The notes under the pieces are model-generated. The model was not told the DNA's origin, did not search any database, and was given only the letters and a program-made list of their open reading frames with translations. This document shows positions 43,756-51,536 of a stretch of DNA of 64,000 bases, piece after piece. Within the stretch, counting starts at the first letter, position 1. Each line of letters starts with the position of its first letter. The position numbers were made by a program, and so were the translations under genes. Source of the stretch: an uncultured Flammeovirgaceae bacterium (lineage in GTDB: Bacteria > Bacteroidota > Bacteroidia > Cytophagales > Cyclobacteriaceae); the NCBI GenBank assembly GCA_937884755.1, contig CAKZYJ010000494.1, forward strand, positions 1-64,000, in the 5' to 3' direction.

Positions 43756-44428
43756 CGACGAGCCCTATGCCCGGCAACTTATTGTGGATTACGCCCGGCG
43801 GGTTCCCTTTCTGGAGGTGGTAGCCACCTGCCGGGATGCTTGGGAGGTAGCCGAACGGTTAGAAAAAGAGAGCGTCGATTTACTATTACTGGATATTGAA
43901 ATGCCCGAGTGGGATGGAATATCACTGCTAAAAACCTGTGAATCGGCTCCCCGAGCGATCCTGATTACCGCTCATCGCGATTATGCCGTACAAGCCTTTG
44001 ATCTGGAGGTGGTAGATTACCTGTTGAAACCGGTGAGCTTCGAGCGCTTCCTGAAAGCTATCTATCGCTTTCGTAAGCAGCACGCAACCAGTTTTGACCA
44101 ACGGCCTCACCCCGAGAATTCTGCGCTATTTCTAAAACAAAACCGCCAGATGGTGCGGGTAGATTTTTCTGACATCAGCTACCTGGAGGTGATGGGAGAT
44201 TATGTAAAAGTGATTCCGAAAACCGGCGACCCCATTGTTTCTAAGATCACCCTGAAAGAGGTACTCAGCAAACTGTCCGAAGAGGCCTTCTTGCAAATCC
44301 ACCGTTCCTTTGTGGTAGCCAAAAGCGAAGTGGAAGCGATTACCACCGATAAAGTAAAAGTAGGCGATCAATGGCTGGCAGTGAGCCGCCCCTTTCGTGA
44401 TCAGGTACGACAATTGTGGAATGGCTAG
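43727..44428 (+). CDS. LytTR-family response regulator
   Basis: This 233-residue DNA-binding response regulator is the partner of the overlapping LytS-type kinase. The receiver domain begins KCLIADDEPYARQL, with the phosphoacceptor Asp in LLLDIEMPEWDGI (about residue 58) and the conserved Lys in VVDYLLKPVSFERF. The C-terminal LytTR domain has FLKQNRQMVRVDFSDISYLEVMGDYVKV and FLQIHRSFVVAKSEVEAI. It probably regulates genes near or away from the locus, but no target site could be identified here. The start ATG at 43727 is well supported by homology of the receiver. Confidence 0.95.
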   Translation: MPTIKCLIADDEPYARQLIVDYARRVPFLEVVATCRDAWEVAERLEKESVDLLLLDIEMPEWDGISLLKTCESAPRAILITAHRDYAVQAFDLEVVDYLLKPVSFERFLKAIYRFRKQHATSFDQRPHPENSALFLKQNRQMVRVDFSDISYLEVMGDYVKVIPKTGDPIVSKITLKEVLSKLSEEAFLQIHRSFVVAKSEVEAITTDKVKVGDQWLAVSRPFRDQVRQLWNG

Positions 44429-44429
44429 T

Positions 44430-44795
44430 TCATATCCACTCCTGATCGTTGGTCGTTTTTTCGTGTTCTACTTCGCCGGTATGTTTCGTTGAGATAGGCT
44501 CAATGAGCATGAGCCAGACTTCCTCACCGTTGGTGCGGGGCAAGTGCTCCACTCCCTTAGGCACCACCAGTATTTCTCCTTCGTGTACTTCCACCGTTTT
44601 ATCCCGAAAATCCATATACAGCGTGCCCTTCTGAACGATGAACAACTCGTCTTCGTCGGCATGGCTGTGCCAGACTAGTTCATCTTTTACTTTAGCGAGC
44701 TTGATATACTGACCGTTTAGCTCCCCAATAATTTTGGGGGTCCAGTGCTCCTGGAATTTGCTAAACTTATCGTGTAGATTAATTTTATTCATCAC
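44430..44795 (-). CDS. Cupin-domain protein
   Basis: A 121-residue single-domain cupin. The first motif is WHSHADEDELFIVQKG (metal-binding H-x-H-x-E pattern). The second is EGEILVVPKGVEHLPRTNGE, ending in the His ligand. Such proteins bind a metal and may be enzymes or sensors. The start lies 7 nt after the stop of the eIF1-like gene, so they are probably co-transcribed. The substrate cannot be read from sequence. Confidence 0.9.
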   Translation of the reverse strand: MMNKINLHDKFSKFQEHWTPKIIGELNGQYIKLAKVKDELVWHSHADEDELFIVQKGTLYMDFRDKTVEVHEGEILVVPKGVEHLPRTNGEEVWLMLIEPISTKHTGEVEHEKTTNDQEWI

Positions 44796-44802
44796 GCTGT
44801 TA

Positions 44803-45147
44803 TTATCCTCCGGCCGGTTTAGCCGCGTAACCCTGTTTCTGCAAATAGGCCACTACCTTATCGCGCTGGTCACCTTGAATCAGAATTTCTCTCTCCTTGG
44901 TGCTACCACCTACACCACAGTGACTTTTTAGTTTTTTACCCAAATCTTTCAAATCATCGTCCGAACCAACGAAGTCGCGGACTACGGTAACTCGCTTACC
45001 GCCTCCCTTACTTTCGCGCCACACCCGCAGCTTCTGCTCGCCGAGTGGCAACGTCTCTTCCTGATTGGGTTCATCCGACTCGTATGAGTAATCCGGGTTG
45101 GTAGAGTATACAATTCCGCTTTGATTTCTTTTATTCTTTCGGCCCAT
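44803..45147 (-). CDS. eIF1/SUI1-family translation factor (YciH-like)
   Basis: A 114-residue protein with the SUI1 fold, related to bacterial YciH and eukaryotic eIF1, which influences initiation fidelity. The core reads VWRESKGGGKRVTVVRDFVG, then LKDLGKKLKSHCGVGGSTKE, then ILIQGDQRDKVVAYLQKQGYAAK. These are the conserved elements around the ribosome-facing loop and C-terminal helix. The N-terminal 40 residues are polar and probably disordered. It forms a likely operon with the cupin gene 7 nt downstream. Its physiological role in Bacteroidota is not well known. Confidence 0.92.
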   Translation of the reverse strand: MGRKNKRNQSGIVYSTNPDYSYESDEPNQEETLPLGEQKLRVWRESKGGGKRVTVVRDFVGSDDDLKDLGKKLKSHCGVGGSTKEREILIQGDQRDKVVAYLQKQGYAAKPAGG

Positions 45148-45245
45148 GTAAAAAATTGATTGAATGAAAAAACTGTGCTACTCAAACAGCACTAAACAAA
45201 GTTAGCGATATTAGCTATGCTTCCTAAACGTAATTTTTGATAATT

Positions 45246-45986
45246 CTATTTGGCAGTTTCGTATTTCCACCCCATCAAATTCATCATCCGGCAGAATTCT
45301 GTTTGTAACGAGGCTTCAACTAAAATTTTCTGTTGGGTTACCGGATGGGTAAACCGAAGCGATTCCGCGTGCAGCAGCATGGTTTCCATTTGCCAGCGCT
45401 CTTTGAACAGCCGGTTCTGCTTATTGCAGCCGTGCGGCCGGTCACCGATAATCGGGTGACGGATGTGGTTGAAGTGCTTGCGAATTTGGTGCTGCCGACC
45501 GGTACGCGGCTTTACTGCTACCAGCGAATAACGGGAGGTAGGGTGCTTACCGAATGACACGGGTAGTTCAGCCCGTTCTAGGGTTTGGTACTCGGTGAAT
45601 GCCTCCTGAAGCTTACCATCATCCCGGCGTAGCGGATAGTCAATCTCGCCTTTATCTTCGGTGTGGCCCCGGACAATCGCCAGATATCGTTTCTCTACTT
45701 CGTTGTTCATAAACTGAGTTTGAAGAGCCGTCAGCACCGGCGAACTCAAGGCAAATAACAGCACTCCCCCGGTTTTCCGATCAATACGGTGAGCGGGGTA
45801 GACTGGCTGACCGAGTTGATCGCGCAGCAGTTGCAATGCCACCTCACTCACATCCTTAGCAATACGACTACGATGCACCAACAACCCATGCGGCTTACTA
45901 ATCGCCACTAAATCCGAATCCTGATAAATAATTGGTAACACAGTGGTAAAGGTAGCTGATTTAGAACAGAAGATTTCTTTTGCCAA
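45246..45986 (-). CDS. truC: RluA-type pseudouridine synthase, TruC-like
   Basis: TruC-type enzymes isomerise U65 of some tRNAs to pseudouridine. The 246-residue protein opens IYQDSDLVAISKPHGLLVHRS. The catalytic Asp lies in PAHRIDRKTGGVLLFA. EKRYLAIVRGH, VAVKPRTGRQHQIRKHFNHI and HPIIGDRPHGCNKQN follow; the last is characteristic of TruC. There is no S4 domain, which also points to TruC over RluC/D. Short upstream AT-rich DNA separates it from the divergent GHKL ATPase gene. Confidence 0.85.
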   Translation of the reverse strand: MAKEIFCSKSATFTTVLPIIYQDSDLVAISKPHGLLVHRSRIAKDVSEVALQLLRDQLGQPVYPAHRIDRKTGGVLLFALSSPVLTALQTQFMNNEVEKRYLAIVRGHTEDKGEIDYPLRRDDGKLQEAFTEYQTLERAELPVSFGKHPTSRYSLVAVKPRTGRQHQIRKHFNHIRHPIIGDRPHGCNKQNRLFKERWQMETMLLHAESLRFTHPVTQQKILVEASLQTEFCRMMNLMGWKYETAK

Positions 45987-46070
45987 GAGAGTCTATCCTT
46001 TATAAGAGAATTTTTAACTTGCTTTATTGGTGAGGTTAGTCTCACTTGTAATTCGCTCTCAGTATAGATT

Positions 46071-47831
46071 ATGGAAAGTAACTTCAGAATATCGCCTCGC
46101 ATTCTCGAGCACTTAGGTGTATCAGCATATACGAGCCTAAAAAAGTGTCTCGCTGAGCTTTGTAGCAATTGTTACGACGCTGACGCAGAACATATTGAAA
46201 TCACACTACCAGATGATTTTCAAGGCAACGCAAGTATAATCATCAAGGATGACGGCATCGGAATGTCGTCTAAAGATATTGAAGAAAAATACCTGTTTAT
46301 TGGCTATAACAGACGTGAGGTTAATGACAACGATAAATCGTTTAGAAAGAACCGACCAGTGATTGGAAATAAAGGAATAGGAAAATTAGCTGGTTTCGGA
46401 GTTGCAAATACTATCAAAATAGTAACTATTAAAGATGGCGGGAAGTCTGAATTAACACTCCATAAACGTATCTTTGATAATTTTGAAACACTTGCTGAGT
46501 GTAAAATTCCAATTAATGTCTCGAGTACAACTGAAGAACCTGGAACGACTTTAGAACTATCTAATCTTTCTGTAAAGCTCAAACCTATAGAAGCAAATCA
46601 ATTACGCAGACACCTGTTCAAAACTCTACCAAATGTTCCTGATTTTCTGATCAGAGTAAATGGAACACCCTGTTCAGCAGATGATGTTTTAGGCACTAAA
46701 TATCCAATTAAACATACAATAGATGGAATTGGCACCATAACAGGCTATTACATTATTGCGAATACCCGGCAGAAAAATCCTGGGTTAGTAGTCAGAGTCA
46801 GAAAGAGAGCTGTAACTGAACCAAGCTTATTTGGTCTAGAAGCAAGAAGTCACTTTTCGTTTTCAGCCGAAAAGATCGTTGGTGAGATTGAAGCCGATTT
46901 TCTTGACCCATACATAAACACTAGCCGAGATGATTTTTTAGAAGAAATAGAAGAGGTTCAAGTCTTTAAGCTTTATCTAAGAGATTTTTTCAAAGAAATT
47001 ATAGATGGGATTGAAAAAGAAGCAGAAGGAAAAAGAACTAGAAAGTTAATTGAAGTACCTGATGTTCAAGAGAAACTATCGAAACTTCCTCCTCACATTA
47101 GAAACAAAGCGAAAAAAGTCATTGAGGGTGTTGTTTTGAAATTAAAGACCGCTAGTGATGAAGAGGTAAATGAATTGGTAGATTGGATTATCAGATATTT
47201 TGATTCAAATGTTTTGAGAGAGCTTATGAATTCCATAATGCAAGCAGAAGTCAACGATGTCGAAAGATTATCTGCCTTGATTAGTGAATGGGGTTTAAAA
47301 CAGATGAATAATGTTACAGAAATTATTAAGGAGCAGATAGACATAATTAAAAAACTGGAAGAATTAATTGATAGTGACAAAGCTCTTGAAATAGAAGTAC
47401 ACAAACTCATTGAGGGAAATTTATGGCTTGTTAAGGAAGGTCTAGAACTATGGGCTAGTGATAAGCCATTAAAAAGAGTCTTGGATAACCATTTTGATAA
47501 GCTGTATAAAGACAACCAAGACGAAAGACCTGATTTGATTTGTCGCTCTAGGGACTCAGGTAATCAGGCAGTGATTATGGAGTTCAAAAGGCCTAGAGTA
47601 AAGATCAAAATGGATCACATAACACAGGCACTAACTTATGAGAGTATAATAAAGGCTCACAGACCTAATATTACTTTTGAAACTTATGTGATGGGACGTG
47701 AATACAATCCTGATGTAATGGCAAGTAAAGACAAACTTGCAAAAGGAGACTTATTTCTGTGGAGCTTCAGTGAATTGCTTCAAAGAACACGTTCTAGATT
47801 TGAACAGATATTGGAAATATTAAACAAATAG
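46071..47831 (+). CDS. GHKL ATPase fused to Shedu-like PD-(D/E)XK nuclease (putative defence protein)
   Basis: A 586-residue protein with two parts. The N-terminal GHKL (Hsp90/MutL/MORC-like) ATPase has the N box AELCSNCYDADA (E29, N33), G1 box KDDGIGM (residues 59-65) and G2 loop GNKGIGKLAGFG (99-110). Residues about 320-450 are helical with coiled-coil character. The C-terminal region has IEGNLWLVKEGLEL, then RPDLICR, then MEFKRPRV and ITQALTYESI. This yields D488, E504-x-K506 and Q519, the D-ExK-Q pattern of DUF4263/Shedu nucleases. The gene is visibly AT-richer than its neighbours and sits alone between a tRNA-modification gene and a kinase-like gene, which fits transfer. Likely role: ATP-gated DNA cleavage against phage, by inference. 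Confidence 0.75.
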   Translation: MESNFRISPRILEHLGVSAYTSLKKCLAELCSNCYDADAEHIEITLPDDFQGNASIIIKDDGIGMSSKDIEEKYLFIGYNRREVNDNDKSFRKNRPVIGNKGIGKLAGFGVANTIKIVTIKDGGKSELTLHKRIFDNFETLAECKIPINVSSTTEEPGTTLELSNLSVKLKPIEANQLRRHLFKTLPNVPDFLIRVNGTPCSADDVLGTKYPIKHTIDGIGTITGYYIIANTRQKNPGLVVRVRKRAVTEPSLFGLEARSHFSFSAEKIVGEIEADFLDPYINTSRDDFLEEIEEVQVFKLYLRDFFKEIIDGIEKEAEGKRTRKLIEVPDVQEKLSKLPPHIRNKAKKVIEGVVLKLKTASDEEVNELVDWIIRYFDSNVLRELMNSIMQAEVNDVERLSALISEWGLKQMNNVTEIIKEQIDIIKKLEELIDSDKALEIEVHKLIEGNLWLVKEGLELWASDKPLKRVLDNHFDKLYKDNQDERPDLICRSRDSGNQAVIMEFKRPRVKIKMDHITQALTYESIIKAHRPNITFETYVMGREYNPDVMASKDKLAKGDLFLWSFSELLQRTRSRFEQILEILNK

Positions 47832-47874
47832 ATACTATTCAAAACATTAGTCACAAAACTGTTAGCCATTAAAC

Positions 47875-48753
47875 ATGCCTACGCACCTAGAAGCAGAAGT
47901 TCGTGTAACTGAGCGTTTAGTAAAACAACTTATCGTTTCCCAGTTTCCGGATTTCGCTCATTTTTCGGTGGTATTTTTGGATGCAGGTTGGGATAATAAA
48001 AACTATCGGCTGGGTTCAGATTATCTGGTTAGAATTCCGAGAAGAAAAGAGGCGGCGATACTTCTACAGAATGAGATAGCCTGGCTACCTAAACTAGAAA
48101 AACACCTTCCTATCAGCATTCCTGCACCCGTTCGGGTGGGTCAACCTGATTCGCACTACCCCTGGGTTTGGAGTATTGTTCCCTGGTTCAGCGGAACCAC
48201 TGCCGATCGGGAATCACTGAACGAAACCGAAGCACTAAAATTGGTAGCTTTCCTGCGAGTACTTCACGGACAAGGCTCCCAAAATGCTCCAGTTAATCCG
48301 TTCCGGGCGGTTCCCATAGCGCATAAGTCGGATAAGGTAGCGCAGCATCTAAAAGAAATAAGCGCAGAAACCGATTTGGTTTCCGATAAATTGCTAGCAT
48401 TGTGGCAGGAAGCGGTAGCCGAAACGTCTCCGTCAGAAAGCTGCCTGATTCACGGTGATTTACACCCGCTGAACGTGATTGTGCAGAATGGCAGCATTTC
48501 GGCTATTGTGGATTGGGGAGATATTACCACAGGTGATGCGGCAACGGATTTAGCCAGCCTTTGGATGCTTGTTGATAATAAAGATGTTCGCCAACGAGCT
48601 TTGCAAGAATACGGGGCTTCGGAAAGCTTGGTTAAAAGAGCCATTGGTTGGGCTATCTTCTTGGGTATCATTCTGCTGCACACCGGGCTTACGGTAGATG
48701 CTAAGTACACCAATGTGGGTCAACGAATACTGAAAATCATTAATGAAGAATAA
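47875..48753 (+). CDS. Aminoglycoside phosphotransferase-family kinase
   Basis: A 292-residue APH/choline-kinase fold protein. The P-loop-like region is in DAGWDNKNYRLGSDYLVRIPRR, with the ATP-binding Lys in the next strand. The catalytic loop CLIHGDLHPLNVIV carries the HGDLHxxN motif, followed by the metal-binding AIVDWGDITTGDAATDLA. This fold serves antibiotic resistance and also small-metabolite phosphorylation; no evidence favours a resistance role. The preceding GHKL ATPase gene ends 43 nt upstream and differs in base composition. Confidence 0.87.
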   Translation: MPTHLEAEVRVTERLVKQLIVSQFPDFAHFSVVFLDAGWDNKNYRLGSDYLVRIPRRKEAAILLQNEIAWLPKLEKHLPISIPAPVRVGQPDSHYPWVWSIVPWFSGTTADRESLNETEALKLVAFLRVLHGQGSQNAPVNPFRAVPIAHKSDKVAQHLKEISAETDLVSDKLLALWQEAVAETSPSESCLIHGDLHPLNVIVQNGSISAIVDWGDITTGDAATDLASLWMLVDNKDVRQRALQEYGASESLVKRAIGWAIFLGIILLHTGLTVDAKYTNVGQRILKIINEE

Positions 48754-48778
48754 ACAGCACTATTAACTTTTAAGAAGT

Positions 48779-49711
48779 ATGCGAAAGCCCCTATTACTTT
48801 TTCTACTATCAGTCCTAACTTTCTACCCCAGTTTTTCTCAACCTTCCACTGACAGTTCGCGAACGGTCGCTATTACCATTGACGATCTGCCGGTGGTAAC
48901 TCGCCGCTATACTTCAGCCGTGAGGCTAGACATTACCCAGCGGTTAGTACGGAGTTTGGTAGAGAATGAGGTGCCAGCCATCGGTTTTGTGAACGAAGTA
49001 AAACTGTTTAAGAACGGAATATTAGATCAGGCCAAGGTAGACCTGCTTAAAATCTGGCTGGAAGCCGGACTGGAGCTGGGAAATCATACCTACTCCCACC
49101 CCAGTTTGCACAAAGTCAGCCTCACCGAATACCAGCAGGAAATTTTAGAGGGCGAGATTATTACTAAGAAAATCAGTGAGCCCTACGGCCAGGCCCCGCG
49201 CTACTTCCGCCATCCGTTTCTGCACACCGGGCGCAGTGTAGCCATCCGTGATTCGCTAAATCAGTTTCTGGAGGAACACGGCTACCAGGTAGCTCCGGTC
49301 AGCGTGGATAACTCCGACTACTGGTTTGCAGCGGCTTACGAACGAGCTCTTATCAACGAAGACGCCGATATGCAGCGGCGGATACGGGAAGCGTACCTTA
49401 CCTACATGGAAGATTATTTTGCCTACTACGAGCAGCAATCGCAGGCGCTGCTGGGGCAGGAGGTTGCCCAGATTTTACTGCTACACGCTAATGCGCTTAA
49501 TGCCGATACTTTTGATGCCCTGGCCGAAATGATACGCCAACGGGGTTACACTTTCGTTTCGCTGGGCAAAGCCCTGGAAGATACCTTTACCGGATCAGGC
49601 GGCATTTCCTGGATTCATCGTTGGGCGATTACGCAAGGTAAGAAAGGCGAGTTTTTTAGTGGGGAACCTGAGGTGCCCGAATTCGTTGATAAACTTGCCA
49701 ATAGCTTTTAA
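48779..49711 (+). CDS. Secreted polysaccharide deacetylase (NodB-like, CE4)
   Basis: A 310-residue exported hydrolase with signal peptide ending near SFSQ. The NodB homology motifs are visible. Motif 1 is AITIDDLPVV, where the DD supplies the metal-binding and base aspartates. Motif 2 is LGNHTYSHPSLH (H-x-x-x-H metal ligands). Motif 3 is RYFRHPFLHTG. The later ILLLHANALNADTF has the catalytic His. Such enzymes remove N- or O-acetyl groups from peptidoglycan, chitin or xylan. A DinB-like gene begins 9 nt later on the same strand. Confidence 0.88.
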   Translation: MRKPLLLFLLSVLTFYPSFSQPSTDSSRTVAITIDDLPVVTRRYTSAVRLDITQRLVRSLVENEVPAIGFVNEVKLFKNGILDQAKVDLLKIWLEAGLELGNHTYSHPSLHKVSLTEYQQEILEGEIITKKISEPYGQAPRYFRHPFLHTGRSVAIRDSLNQFLEEHGYQVAPVSVDNSDYWFAAAYERALINEDADMQRRIREAYLTYMEDYFAYYEQQSQALLGQEVAQILLLHANALNADTFDALAEMIRQRGYTFVSLGKALEDTFTGSGGISWIHRWAITQGKKGEFFSGEPEVPEFVDKLANSF

Positions 49712-49720
49712 TTTTTAGTC

Positions 49721-50287
49721 ATGACCGCCCAAAGGTTGCTGGATCAACTTCAGCAGGAATCTCAAAAAATAATACAACAGGTGCAGGAGCAATTGCTTTC
49801 GCTAGATGAGCGAACACTGCGCCAACGCCCCGCTCCCCAGCAGTGGAACGCTCTGGAGTGCCTCGAGCACCTATCACTCACCTACGATTATTACCTTCCG
49901 CAAATGGAGGAAGCGATTCACGAAGCTCCCACCGATACCAGCGAAGAAACCTACGAGTCTACCTGGCTCGGGCGAATGTCTATTAGCTCCATGAAACCCA
50001 AGAAGGACGGTAAAATATCCTTCAAAATGAAAACCTTCGAGCGTATTAAGCCCATGACGGATCACCGCTCACCCGAAGAGGTCATTAACCGCTTTATCAA
50101 CCACCAGCAAACCTTTGAGTATCTCACCCAGCAGGCGCAAAATGTGTCGGTGAACAATACTAAAGTTACTACCCTAGCTGGCCCGTTAGTGCGCCTTCGC
50201 CTCGGCGACTGCTTTCGCTTTTTACTAGCCCACACCCAACGGCACCTACTGCAAGCCCAACGAGCACTACCTTCAATTAATGACTAA
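49721..50287 (+). CDS. DinB-family protein
   Basis: A 188-residue DinB/DUF664-like four-helix bundle protein. Metal-binding histidines are expected in LECLEHLSLTYDYYLPQM and in LLAHTQRHLLQAQRAL near the C-terminus, a pattern common to the family. Such proteins often act as metal-dependent thiol transferases or are of unknown role. It starts 9 nt after the deacetylase stop, suggesting one transcript. The sequence is rich in Gln and Glu. Confidence 0.85.
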   Translation: MTAQRLLDQLQQESQKIIQQVQEQLLSLDERTLRQRPAPQQWNALECLEHLSLTYDYYLPQMEEAIHEAPTDTSEETYESTWLGRMSISSMKPKKDGKISFKMKTFERIKPMTDHRSPEEVINRFINHQQTFEYLTQQAQNVSVNNTKVTTLAGPLVRLRLGDCFRFLLAHTQRHLLQAQRALPSIND

Positions 50288-50293
50288 TGAGTG

Positions 50294-50338
50294 ATGATTG
50301 ATGACTAATCATAATACTATTCATTACTCATCAATCAT
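50294..50338. terminator. Imperfect 16-bp hairpin between convergent genes (candidate bidirectional terminator)
   Basis: ATGATTGATGACTAAT (50294-50309) and ATTACTCATCAATCAT (50323-50338) pair over 16 bp with a single mismatch and a 13-nt loop. The hairpin fills the gap between the DinB and SMP-30-like stops. It also holds short direct repeats of ATGACTAAT. There is no clean T-run, so it may stop transcription weakly. Confidence 0.5.
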
Positions 50339-51387
50339 TAATCATCAAACAGAGGTAAGCGCATCAGGTACATATCGGCCGTAATATACAAGGCGGATTC
50401 ATCGTCGTTAAACGCACAGTTGGCCGTGGCCTGTCCGGTTTTGAGCGTGCCTAAATGCGTGCCCTCCGCGTTAAAAATCCATACGCCTCCCGGCCCGGTA
50501 GCGAATACGTGGCCGCTGCTGTGGACGGCCATACCGTCGGGTAAGCCCTTCTCCTCACCCACCTGGTCGGTGGCATCGTAGAAGACGCGTCCGTTGTCAA
50601 TGGTTCCGTCGTCCAGCACATCGTAGGCCATCCAGATGGCGCGCTCCGGGTCGGAATTGGCTACGTACAGTGTTTTTTCATCGGGCGAGAACGCAATGCC
50701 ATTGGGGTGGCTCATTTCATCCGTCAGCAGGGTCAGGCTGCTATCGGCCACCGAAAAGCGATACACTCCCTGAAAGTCCAACTCCTTCTCCTCGCTATCC
50801 GCTCCGCCGGGTAGGCCGTAGGGTGGGTCGGTAAAGTATATATCACCGTTACTGTGAAAGACTGCATCGTTAGGGCTATTCAGCCGCTTTCCTTCGTACT
50901 CCCCTACAATCGCAACAAAATCAGACTGCGGATTATCCAGCGGAGCATTCATGCGAGCTACCTGCCGGTTGCCGTGCTGACAGAGTACCAGATTTCCGTT
51001 ATCATCTAGCAGCAAGCCATTAGAGCCTGGTTCCTTTCCGGTAAATTCTGCTCCCGAAAATCCAGCTGGCTCCAAATACAGTGAGATGCTATCGCCCTCC
51101 TGCCACTTGTATACCCGATTGGGCGGAATATCCGAGAACAGCAGATAACCACCATCTCGCGGAACCCAAACCGGCCCTTCCGACCAGTCGAAGCCTTCGG
51201 CCAGCAACTCCAACTGAGCATCAGCCGAAACCACCTGATTCAAGGCGTCGTCAACCCGGTCAATCGTACCGACGGTGGGGTAAGCTGGAGCGGTCTCCTC
51301 AACCTCCCCTAAGGTGGATTGATTGGGAGAAGATGAGCAGGCGAAGAGAATAGATAGGCCCAGTGTGTAGCAGGATTGTCGTAGCAT
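50338..51387 (-). CDS. SMP-30/gluconolactonase-family lipoprotein
   Basis: A six-bladed beta-propeller lactonase or esterase exported as a lipoprotein. The preferred start is the ATG at 51385-51387 (MLRQSCYTLGLSILFAC), giving lipobox LFAC; the track start is 30 nt upstream. Family motifs are EGFDWSEGPVWVP, the metal-binding SPNDAVFHSNGDIYFTDPPYG, HPNGIAFSPDEKTLYVANSD, and DGMAVHSSGHVFATGPGG. The first Glu and the Asn/Asp residues of these loops match the known divalent-cation site. Sugar lactone hydrolysis is plausible, including lactones from sugar oxidation, but the substrate is unproven. Confidence 0.88.
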   Translation of the reverse strand: MLRQSCYTLGLSILFACSSSPNQSTLGEVEETAPAYPTVGTIDRVDDALNQVVSADAQLELLAEGFDWSEGPVWVPRDGGYLLFSDIPPNRVYKWQEGDSISLYLEPAGFSGAEFTGKEPGSNGLLLDDNGNLVLCQHGNRQVARMNAPLDNPQSDFVAIVGEYEGKRLNSPNDAVFHSNGDIYFTDPPYGLPGGADSEEKELDFQGVYRFSVADSSLTLLTDEMSHPNGIAFSPDEKTLYVANSDPERAIWMAYDVLDDGTIDNGRVFYDATDQVGEEKGLPDGMAVHSSGHVFATGPGGVWIFNAEGTHLGTLKTGQATANCAFNDDESALYITADMYLMRLPLFDD

Positions 51388-51536
51388 GTCGTCGGTTTTT
51401 GCGTTCATATTACGCATTTTTCCAGAAAATGCAATTCGGAGAATACAGTTTGAGTTGTCTCATCCCTCCCGATGAATTAACACATCAGCCTCAGATGAGT
51501 TAACTAAGTAGCGAAAAGAAAAAAAGCATCTATCTC

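Noticed and set aside
47093-47515. Minus-strand ORF of 140 aa, rich in Ser, Leu and Ile
   Set aside because: It is antisense to the helical part of the GHKL-nuclease gene, and its composition is what the complement of charged helices gives.
47875-48753. Aminoglycoside resistance gene
   Set aside because: Only the general APH fold is supported; chromosomal single-copy context and ordinary base use give no sign of a resistance role.
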